11,515 nt of DNA from Opitutales bacterium. GTDB lineage: Bacteria; Verrucomicrobiota; Verrucomicrobiia; Opitutales; Opitutaceae. Shown here in pieces: positions 1 to 6,067 of this stretch. The position numbers and the translations under genes are program-made. A model generated the notes under the pieces. The model had not been told where the DNA came from. It made no database searches and saw only the letters and a program-made list of their open reading frames with translations. The stretch is taken from positions 1-11,515 of the forward strand of contig JAJFLS010000464.1 in NCBI GenBank assembly GCA_021772595.1, read 5' to 3'. Positions within the stretch are counted from its first letter, which is position 1. Every line of letters starts with the position of its first letter.

Positions 1-1755
1 CGAGCCCTGACCATCCAGAAGGAAGACGATGGATGGACGCTCACAGAACCCTATGCCTGGCCGGCTAACACGTTCGCGGTCGAGCGCATTTTGACGCAAC
101 TTCAATTTCTGGATACAAAAGTCAGCTTCGAGACCAATCGATTGGGACAAGCCGGAGCGACTCTGGCCGATTACGGGCTAGCCCCGCCAGATCTCACTCT
201 CGAATTCGGCAAGGGCGAAAACCGCTACAAAATCGGCGTCGGAAACGCGACCGCGATCGGCAATCACTTGTACATCCTTTCTTTCGACAGAAAACAGATC
301 CACGTAGTCGATCGCAGTCTGCTCGACAGCTTGTCCATCGACATCGAGAGCCTGCGCAATCCGCGCGTATTCAAATCCAGCATCTTCGAAGTGTCCTCGT
401 GGAATTTCCAGCTGCGAGACGCGGGCAATCTACGGACCCGCATTACCAAATCCGATGACCAGTGGGCCCTTGAAACACCGATTCGCGCACGAGCCGATTC
501 GATCGAAGTCAACACAATGCTAGGTCGGTTGCTGGAACTGAAAAACCTGCGCATCGTCGAGCCCGCTCCCGTCGATCTCAGCATCTACGGCCTTCAAGAA
601 CCCTTTCTCACAATCGTAGTCGAGTCCGACCAAAGCCGCGAAGCGCTCGAAATCGGCGATCAAGTTGACGCCGATGACGAATCCCTCCGATTCGCGAAAC
701 TGGAAAACCGCGATTCGATTTTCGAACTGGAGATCGGCTACTTAACCGAACTCGAGAATGCCCAATCCAACTTGCGCGATCGGCACATATTCGAAATTGA
801 CACCGCCCACGCCTCATCCATCTCATTCGATCGCGAAGGCTCCGAAGCGTTCGCTCTCCAAATGCTGGAGACAGGTGAATGGGAAATCCTCATCCCCGAC
901 CCGCAGCAAGGGATCATCCGAGAAAAAGGATCCAAGGAGGCGATCGACGACGCGCTCGGCTGGCTCAACAACGTGAAAGCCTTCGCGACTTCCTCGAAGT
1001 CCGGTTTCGAGCACGACGCTCCGACAAACACCGACCTCGAACGCTACCGCCTCGAAGTACCCGAATTCTCGATTAGCGTCGTCTCCAACAGGCTGCGAGA
1101 TGACTCTGAAAAAATCGAGCCTCCCAAGGTCGAAACGCTTCTTTTCGGGGACACGGATCCCGAAGACGAATCGCTCCGATACGTTAAGCTCAATGACGTG
1201 GTTTTCGTGTATCTCGTATCCAATGACAATCTGGAGCTCATACTCGATCAGCCGTTTCAATACCGGGATCGGCACCTCTACGATCTGCCCAAAGACGCGA
1301 TCATCACCCAAGCTTCGATCAGTAGGCTTTCCAACGGCGACCAGCTGCTAGACGCCACTCTCGAAGACGGCAACCTCCCGATCGAACTAGCGGACGCTCT
1401 CAATCCGCTACGCGTCAAGTCGTACCTAAACGAAAACTACGCCTCGAACGTCCAGATCCTCAACAAGCAACAGCCCTGGGCCTACTTGCTGAAAGCGACC
1501 TTCGAGTGGTCCAGCGCCGAATCCGCTCAATCAAAGGAAATCGAACTGTACATCTCCGAGCTGACCGGCGGTCCACTCCTCGCGGGAGGCTCGATCGAGA
1601 AAGACTCGGTCTTCGAATTCCGCCAGACATTTATCGACGCCTTTAGCGCTATCGCATTCGACCGAGTGAAACGCGATGTCCCCGATCAGCCGTTCGATCC
1701 TTCGAATCCGCTACCAGCAAACGAAGGCGAATCCGAAGCAGCCACCGTCGAATAG
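1..1755 (+). CDS. DUF4340-repeat protein, 5'-truncated by the window edge
   Basis: The frame is open from base 1, so the gene begins upstream; the TTG at 91 is simply the first start-like codon and is not the real start. The 584 visible residues are acidic and probably beta-rich. They contain about three copies of a DUF4340-like unit: an entry motif 'YGL..P' or similar (visible residues 58-63, 195-200, and a weaker form near 348), a strand ending in 'LxxG', a 'DESLR' turn (227-231 and again near 391), and an 'RDRHxxxx' motif (259-263, then about 424). Between units sits the family's 'W.L..P....D...V..ML..L..L' helix (about 154-182), also visible at 12-36. In other bacteria DUF4340 proteins often lie beside GldF/GldG-type ABC transporter genes and are thought to be envelope-associated; this is family knowledge, and the upstream genes are not visible. 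No enzyme motif is seen. The AsmA-like gene follows after 17 bp, suggesting one transcript. Confidence 0.8.
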   Translation, partial: RALTIQKEDDGWTLTEPYAWPANTFAVERILTQLQFLDTKVSFETNRLGQAGATLADYGLAPPDLTLEFGKGENRYKIGVGNATAIGNHLYILSFDRKQIHVVDRSLLDSLSIDIESLRNPRVFKSSIFEVSSWNFQLRDAGNLRTRITKSDDQWALETPIRARADSIEVNTMLGRLLELKNLRIVEPAPVDLSIYGLQEPFLTIVVESDQSREALEIGDQVDADDESLRFAKLENRDSIFELEIGYLTELENAQSNLRDRHIFEIDTAHASSISFDREGSEAFALQMLETGEWEILIPDPQQGIIREKGSKEAIDDALGWLNNVKAFATSSKSGFEHDAPTNTDLERYRLEVPEFSISVVSNRLRDDSEKIEPPKVETLLFGDTDPEDESLRYVKLNDVVFVYLVSNDNLELILDQPFQYRDRHLYDLPKDAIITQASISRLSNGDQLLDATLEDGNLPIELADALNPLRVKSYLNENYASNVQILNKQQPWAYLLKATFEWSSAESAQSKEIELYISELTGGPLLAGGSIEKDSVFEFRQTFIDAFSAIAFDRVKRDVPDQPFDPSNPLPANEGESEAATVE

Positions 1756-1760
1756 GAATC

Positions 1761-1775
1761 AAGGAGCACGCATTG
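1761..1775 (+). promoter_or_regulatory. Ribosome binding site AAGGAG with TTG start
   Basis: AAGGAG at 1761-1766 lies six bases before TTG at 1773. The next in-frame ATG is residue 53, which would remove the predicted membrane anchor. The spacing and the retained transmembrane segment together decide for the TTG start. It is the only clear Shine-Dalgarno sequence in front of any complete gene in this window. Confidence 0.75.
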
Positions 1776-4511
1776 CAGAGCGAGGGAAATCCGAAACGTA
1801 AAATCGCTTGGCACGGGACCTGCCTAGTCTGCAAAGCCGCGTGCGATTTCCTCTATACGATCTGCGTCGGCCTCCTCGCCGGGACGGTTTGCCTTTTCGC
1901 ATACGTGGTCACGCTGGACGAGACCGATATGCCCGAATTCTTGATACGCGTGCTCGAAAACGAAATCAAAGCGCAAGGCGCGACGCTCAGCATGTCCGGC
2001 ATCCGTATCCAGCCAAGCGGACGGATCACGATCGACCATCCGGTTATCTACTCGACCGAACTGCAATCCGAAATCGCGCGCGCCGATTTAATCAGCATCA
2101 AAGTCGATCCCGCCCTGCTCCTGTTCGGCAAGACGCGATTGAGCGAGCTCGACGTGCTCAACGGCTCGCTCATCGTCCCCGCGATCCTATCCCCTTCGGG
2201 GACTCCCGCGCCGATCGTCGACCAGATCGATCTGCGAGCGGAAAACAATCGCAAAGGCTGGACCATCAAACGCTCCAAACTCCGCTTCGCCGACGCCCTG
2301 GCCACCGCAAGCGGAACGATCGACCTCGCGGACTTCCCCTTTTTAAAGCCTCCCAAGGAACGCAAATCGCTCCGAGAGCAACTCATCATCTTCCACAAGA
2401 AAGCGTGGGAAATCAAAGCCGTTCTCACCGACGTTGAAGGACTCGAAGCCCGCTTCGAAATCAACGCTCCCAAAGGCGGCGGAAAAACGCTCCGAGCGCG
2501 CCTGACCGCCGAGAACGTTAAATGGAAAGACCAGGCGAGCGCGAGCGACATTCAAATCGACGTGTCCTCTATATTAGAAGAGTCGCTCGTCGTCGAATCT
2601 AGCATCGCGCGAATTCTCGGGCCCGAAAAGGCATTCGCGGAAAACGTGGCCCTGCAAGCCGTTTGGGACGCGTTCCCCAGCCCAAGCGAATGGAAGCCAG
2701 CCAGCGTTTCCCTGGCGATCGAGTCCGGAGGCCAAGAAATTGAATACGCTTCGACGTTCACGATAAACGCGAAGTCGCTAGGTGGCGACGACTGGGCCGC
2801 AACCTGCGAGACCAACCTTGGCGGAGCTCTCTGGCATTTCGATTTCGTCGGAAATCCGAGCGAGCGGACCGCATCGGTCGAGCTTGCCGGCTCGCTCTCT
2901 CCGGGCATGGTCGATATCGCCTCCGCCGTGGCGAAAATGCCGCTCGAACGCTTCGCCACAATCATCGACAAGCCGTCCATCCGCGCTTCCGCCCAATTCG
3001 ACGGAGCATGGATGCCGGTTAGCGTCGACGCCTCGGCAACCGTCGGACGCATCGCCTCCCAAGACGCGGCGTTCGACCACGTGATCGCCCAAGCCGAGAT
3101 TCGAGGTAAATACCTGAACGTCCCCAATCTCTGGCTACGAACCGGCGCTCAACACGGCTGGCTGTCCGTCGACTTGGATCTCGATACCATGCGGCGACGC
3201 CTCTTGATCAACAGCCTTTTCAATCCCAACACCATCAACGGCTGGATCCCAGATCCCTGGTGGACCGAATTCTGGGACAACTTCCAATTTCCGGACGAAG
3301 GTTTCTACTGTCTCATGGACTCCCGCCAAATCATCAAGCATCCCGAAACGCTCTACCTAACCGGGCAAGCGTTTGGAGAGAACCTCGGGATCCGCGGCCA
3401 CTTGATGAATCAGATCGAAACCCACATGTACATCCGGCAGCACTACTTCGATCTCTACCATATGGACGTCACTCGCGAGGAGGGTTACATCCGAGGCGAC
3501 GCTCAATTCGCGATCGCCGAAGACCCGCGCGACAGCAAATACAAGATGAGCGCGCTTTGGGTCGATATGGAAACCACCGCGGATCTCCACATCGGCCCCG
3601 ATTTGATCCACGAAGTCCGAACCGATGTCGAAGAGATTCTAGAGCCCTACCGGTACGAGATTCCCCCTTACGTGAAGGCCAAGTCGACGAATATCCGTCA
3701 CAAGGACCTCTACGACTACACGATCGATCTCGAAGTGAAAACGGATAATCCGTTCAGCTACTATCACTACCCGCTCGACGCCGTCCAAGCCGAAGTCCAC
3801 CTAAAAAATGGATACGTCATCATTCCATCTTTGGAAGCCAGCCTCGCCAGCGGCAAAGTATCGGGCAAAGCGGAGATCATCGAAGACGAAATCGAATTGA
3901 GTGGCTCGCTAAGCGCAGCCCACTTCGGCGACACTCTCAAAGCCTCCTCGATCTACTTTCTCGCCAACGACCCGGAAGGCTCCGCTTCCAGCTTTCCTCC
4001 AGAAGAGCTCTCCAGCTACGGCGGCCTCATGGACATGAGCTTCGAAGGAAAAGGAATCGTCGGCGACTCGCTCTCCTACGACGGCAAAGGAACTTACGCG
4101 ATTTCGGGAGCCGACTTCTATCAGCTCCAGATTTTCGGCGGCTTGTCCAAAGCGCTTGAAGGCACCGGCCTCTCTTTCACCACGCTGAAGTTCGAAGATG
4201 CAGCAGGCGATTTCGAAGTGAACAAACGCTACGTCGAATTTCCTGACGTCCGGCTGAAAGGCCCCGTCGCGCAAATCCGAGGCGGCGGAAACTACGACAT
4301 GGAAGTGGGCGAGCTCGACTTTAAGCTGAAGCTTCTGCCGTTCCGTTCGATGCCATTGATCAACATCCCCGGCCTCGTGTTCGACACCGTTCTTGGGATC
4401 TTCGAGATCAATTTAAGCGGCTCCGTATCGGAGCCGAAATGGAGCCTTTTCCGCGGCCAACAGGCGCGCGAAGAAGCCGCTCCCCCAGCAACCGAAACAA
4501 GCTCGGAATAA
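1773..4511 (+). CDS. AsmA/TamB-like membrane-anchored envelope protein
   Basis: 912 residues. A short basic N-terminus (KRK at 8-10) precedes one hydrophobic segment at about 26-47, so the protein is probably anchored in the inner membrane with most of the chain in the periplasm. Residues 55-150 look like the AsmA/TamB start: an amphipathic helix, then 'GATLSMSGIRIQPSGRITID', then strands with a 'DLISIKVDPALLL' element. The long middle is beta-rich with no enzymatic motif. The C-terminal region (about 700-892) resembles the AsmA-like C-terminal domain: 'GKGTYAISGADF', a 'PFRSMPLINIPG' stretch, and a closing 'LSGSVSEPKWSLF' strand. A low-complexity Ala/Glu/Pro/Thr tail follows. In known families such proteins form beta-groove bridges for phospholipid transport to the outer membrane or influence outer-membrane assembly; that role is inferred here. 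It follows the DUF4340 gene by 17 bp and is probably co-transcribed. Assignment to AsmA versus DUF3971/TamB subfamilies is uncertain. Confidence 0.75.
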   Translation: MQSEGNPKRKIAWHGTCLVCKAACDFLYTICVGLLAGTVCLFAYVVTLDETDMPEFLIRVLENEIKAQGATLSMSGIRIQPSGRITIDHPVIYSTELQSEIARADLISIKVDPALLLFGKTRLSELDVLNGSLIVPAILSPSGTPAPIVDQIDLRAENNRKGWTIKRSKLRFADALATASGTIDLADFPFLKPPKERKSLREQLIIFHKKAWEIKAVLTDVEGLEARFEINAPKGGGKTLRARLTAENVKWKDQASASDIQIDVSSILEESLVVESSIARILGPEKAFAENVALQAVWDAFPSPSEWKPASVSLAIESGGQEIEYASTFTINAKSLGGDDWAATCETNLGGALWHFDFVGNPSERTASVELAGSLSPGMVDIASAVAKMPLERFATIIDKPSIRASAQFDGAWMPVSVDASATVGRIASQDAAFDHVIAQAEIRGKYLNVPNLWLRTGAQHGWLSVDLDLDTMRRRLLINSLFNPNTINGWIPDPWWTEFWDNFQFPDEGFYCLMDSRQIIKHPETLYLTGQAFGENLGIRGHLMNQIETHMYIRQHYFDLYHMDVTREEGYIRGDAQFAIAEDPRDSKYKMSALWVDMETTADLHIGPDLIHEVRTDVEEILEPYRYEIPPYVKAKSTNIRHKDLYDYTIDLEVKTDNPFSYYHYPLDAVQAEVHLKNGYVIIPSLEASLASGKVSGKAEIIEDEIELSGSLSAAHFGDTLKASSIYFLANDPEGSASSFPPEELSSYGGLMDMSFEGKGIVGDSLSYDGKGTYAISGADFYQLQIFGGLSKALEGTGLSFTTLKFEDAAGDFEVNKRYVEFPDVRLKGPVAQIRGGGNYDMEVGELDFKLKLLPFRSMPLINIPGLVFDTVLGIFEINLSGSVSEPKWSLFRGQQAREEAAPPATETSSE

Positions 4512-4522
4512 AGCTCTTTCCG

Positions 4523-4546
4523 ATCGCGATTTTCGCGATAAATTTT
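4523..4546 (+). terminator. Weak hairpin after the AsmA-like gene
   Basis: A perfect 7-bp inverted repeat, ATCGCGA (4523-4529) and TCGCGAT (4533-4539), is separated by TTT and lies 12 bp after the stop codon. It is followed by AAATTTT. The U-tract is short and displaced by three A residues, so it may be a leaky terminator separating the envelope genes from the nrd locus. Confidence 0.4.
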
Positions 4547-4650
4547 ATGGCCGAGCCGCGTTCGAAGGCAAGCCACTGGGAATGAGACTGTTAGCTCGAA
4601 ACAAGCCCTACCGCCTCTGCTTTTTGACAAAAAAATATCGCACAAACACG

Positions 4651-4680
4651 TTGACGTCGGGAAAATAATCACAATATCTT
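4651..4680 (+). promoter_or_regulatory. Candidate sigma70 promoter for nrdB-nrdA
   Basis: TTGACG at 4651-4656 (five of six matches to the -35 consensus) is followed after 18 bp by TATCTT at 4675-4680 (four of six matches to TATAAT). The -10 element lies inside the first NrdR-box-like palindrome, a geometry that would let a repressor block RNA polymerase. A second possible -10, TATAGT at 4708-4713, lies in the other palindrome but has no good -35 at normal spacing. The start site is inferred, not seen. Confidence 0.45.
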
Positions 4681-4684
4681 GTGG
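4669..4684 (+). promoter_or_regulatory. NrdR box 1
   Basis: TCACAATATCTTGTGG fits the NrdR consensus ACACWATATATWGTGT at 13 of 16 positions, with CAC and GTG arms 14 bp apart outside to outside. The dyad centre is at 4676.5. NrdR is the zinc-finger/ATP-cone repressor that senses the ATP/dATP balance and represses ribonucleotide reductase genes; no nrdR gene is in this window. The position overlapping the candidate -10 supports repression. Confidence 0.7.
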
Positions 4685-4699
4685 TCTTCTTCAAAAGGG

Positions 4700-4715
4700 C
4701 CACACCATATAGTGG
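4700..4715 (+). promoter_or_regulatory. NrdR box 2
   Basis: CCACACCATATAGTGG keeps the CAC...GTG arms at the same 14-bp span as box 1 and matches 12 of the 14 core positions of the NrdR consensus. Its centre (4707.5) is 31 bp from that of box 1, about three helical turns. Paired boxes at this spacing are the known arrangement for NrdR operators. It would lie just downstream of the inferred transcription start. Confidence 0.7.
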
Positions 4716-4852
4716 TTAGCAAGAAGTGGATAAGTTAAAATAACTAAAAATCGCCAGCCCCCGGCGAATGTGTTCCTTTTTGCTCCCTTTTCAGAATTCC
4801 TCATCGATCTCACAACCTTCAAACCTTCCTATCTTCACGATTAGACCTTCCT

Positions 4853-5938
4853 ATGGACAAAGCCTACACTGTCGGTAACAAGACCTTCGTCTTAGACCAA
4901 GATAAAGCGGAAAAAGCATTCGCGGAAAAGCGTGTCATCAACGGCCGCAAATCCATGTGTTTCAACCTCCTCCCGCTTAAGTACAACTGGGCTTACGATC
5001 TCTACAAAACGATGAAGGCGAACCACTGGGAGCCGGAGGACATCATCATGAACCGCGACATCGAGCAGTGGAAGGACAACGAGATCGTTTCCGACATCGA
5101 GCGCTGGATCATCATGATGGGCGTGGGCTACTTTTCCGCAGCCGAAGGCATTGTAGGGGATAACATAATACACGTCATCCGCGAACTCGTGACCGCCCCT
5201 GAGCTCAAGCTCGTGCTCGGCCGCCACAGCCACGAGGAAAACGTCCATGCCGATTCGCTGCTCTACATGATCAGCTCGCTGGGCATCAATCCGCACGAAT
5301 GCGAAGCGATGTTCGAGGACATCGAGACCATCGTTAAGAAAAACGAATTCGTCACGCGGACTTCTCACAGCCTGCGGCGCGACATGGACATGACCGACCT
5401 GCGCAACAAGCAGATGTTCGCCAAGAACATCTTCGTGTTCGGCCAATGCATGGAAGGCACCCAGTTCTACGGCATGTTTGGCATGGTCCTCTCGCTCTAC
5501 CGCCAGAACAAGTTCCGGGGCATCGGCGAAATGTTCCGCTACACGCTGCGCGACGAGTCCAATCACATCGAACTCCTCCGCAACCTCCTCATGGAGCTCG
5601 CCGAAGAGAATCCCGAAATCTGGACCAGCGAATTCAAGCAGGAGCTCCGCGAGACCATGGCCGAAGCCATCGCGCTCGAAAAGGAATTCATCAAAGACTG
5701 CCTGCCCATGGACTCCATCGGCCTGCGCAAAGAAGATTTCCTTGTATACATAGACTACATCGCCGATCGCCGTCTCGAAGGCGTCGGGCTCGACCCGCTC
5801 ATCGGCAACGTCCAGAACCCGCTGCCTTGGCTCGCGGAAATGATGGACATCAAGAAGGAGCAGAACTTCTTCGAAGGCCGCGTCACCGAGTACCAGAAAG
5901 CCTCTTCGCTCGAAAACGAAAGCGACGACGACCTCTAA
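4853..5938 (+). CDS. nrdB: Class I ribonucleotide reductase small subunit, tyrosine-less (class Ic-like)
   Basis: 361 residues. This R2/beta subunit builds a dinuclear metal cofactor and passes the oxidising equivalent to NrdA, which makes deoxyribonucleotides. All six metal ligands are visible: Glu98 (AAEG), Glu129 and His132 (EENVHAD), Glu201 (CMEGTQ), Glu235 and His238 (RDESNH). The first ligand is Glu where E. coli has Asp84. The usual radical Tyr (E. coli Tyr122, Chlamydia trachomatis Phe127) is Leu136. Ligand spacing follows the C. trachomatis Mn/Fe protein with a constant offset of 8-9 residues. Its electron-transfer residues also appear conserved: Trp59, Tyr138, Tyr230 and C-terminal Tyr347 in VTEYQK. 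The protein should therefore work without a tyrosyl radical, with Mn/Fe (class Ic) or Mn/Mn (class Id) as candidate cofactors; sequence alone cannot decide. The ATG at 4853 has no Shine-Dalgarno sequence, only a pyrimidine-rich leader. The gene precedes nrdA, and the two NrdR boxes lie upstream. Confidence 0.95.
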   Translation: MDKAYTVGNKTFVLDQDKAEKAFAEKRVINGRKSMCFNLLPLKYNWAYDLYKTMKANHWEPEDIIMNRDIEQWKDNEIVSDIERWIIMMGVGYFSAAEGIVGDNIIHVIRELVTAPELKLVLGRHSHEENVHADSLLYMISSLGINPHECEAMFEDIETIVKKNEFVTRTSHSLRRDMDMTDLRNKQMFAKNIFVFGQCMEGTQFYGMFGMVLSLYRQNKFRGIGEMFRYTLRDESNHIELLRNLLMELAEENPEIWTSEFKQELRETMAEAIALEKEFIKDCLPMDSIGLRKEDFLVYIDYIADRRLEGVGLDPLIGNVQNPLPWLAEMMDIKKEQNFFEGRVTEYQKASSLENESDDDL

Positions 5939-5941
5939 TCT

Positions 5942-6025
5942 GAAGTAAGAACGAAGAAGGCAGAATTAAGAAGTAGCACCGCTTCCCAATTCTTCACTCT
6001 TCACTCTTCGATCTTCACTCTTCAT
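5942..6025. repeat. In-phase 7-nt repeats between nrdB and nrdA
   Basis: Five heptads of form GAANNNR run from 5942 to 5976 (GAAGTAA, GAACGAA, GAAGGCA, GAATTAA, GAAGTAG). After exactly two heptads of other sequence, five more of form TCTTCNN run from 5991 to 6025 (TCTTCAC twice, TCTTCGA, TCTTCAC, TCTTCAT). The two blocks are purine-rich and pyrimidine-rich respectively and are approximately complementary, so the RNA could form an imperfect hairpin between the two cistrons. They begin three bases after the nrdB stop and fill most of the 129-bp gap. It is not a CRISPR array: the units are far too short and there are no spacers. Confidence 0.75.
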
Positions 6026-6067
6026 TTCCTCCCTCTTCCCGTCTCCACCACTTCCTAATTTAACACT

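Larger units (their letters stand above)
4512..4852. other. 341-bp intergenic control region of the nrd genes
   Basis: No convincing gene is seen here; the reverse-strand frame entering it from 4672 is a shadow of the AsmA-like gene. It contains, in order, the hairpin after the AsmA-like gene, a candidate sigma70 promoter, two NrdR-box-like palindromes, an A/T-rich stretch (4730-4750), a small GC hairpin (TCGCC 4751-4755 with GGCGA 4763-4767), and a pyrimidine-rich leader up to the nrdB ATG. No cobalamin riboswitch features were recognised, as expected for an oxygen-dependent class I enzyme. Confidence 0.7.

Noticed and set aside
4292..4672. Reverse-strand frame running from the nrd control region into the AsmA-like gene
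   Set aside because: It starts inside the candidate operator/promoter, overlaps the conserved C-terminal domain of the AsmA-like gene, and shows no family features.
4512..4852. Cobalamin riboswitch upstream of the reductase genes
   Set aside because: Such switches control some reductase genes when a B12-dependent class II enzyme is also present, but no recognisable conserved B12-box core was seen; the paired NrdR-like boxes account for regulation.
4892..5566. Reverse-strand open frame (224 codons) opposite nrdB
   Set aside because: Shadow of the conserved metal-ligand region of nrdB; His/Val/Glu-rich without domain features.
5942..6060. Possible CRISPR array or small peptide gene in the nrdB-nrdA gap
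   Set aside because: Repeat units are 7 nt with no unique spacers, and no open frame in the gap has a plausible start and composition.
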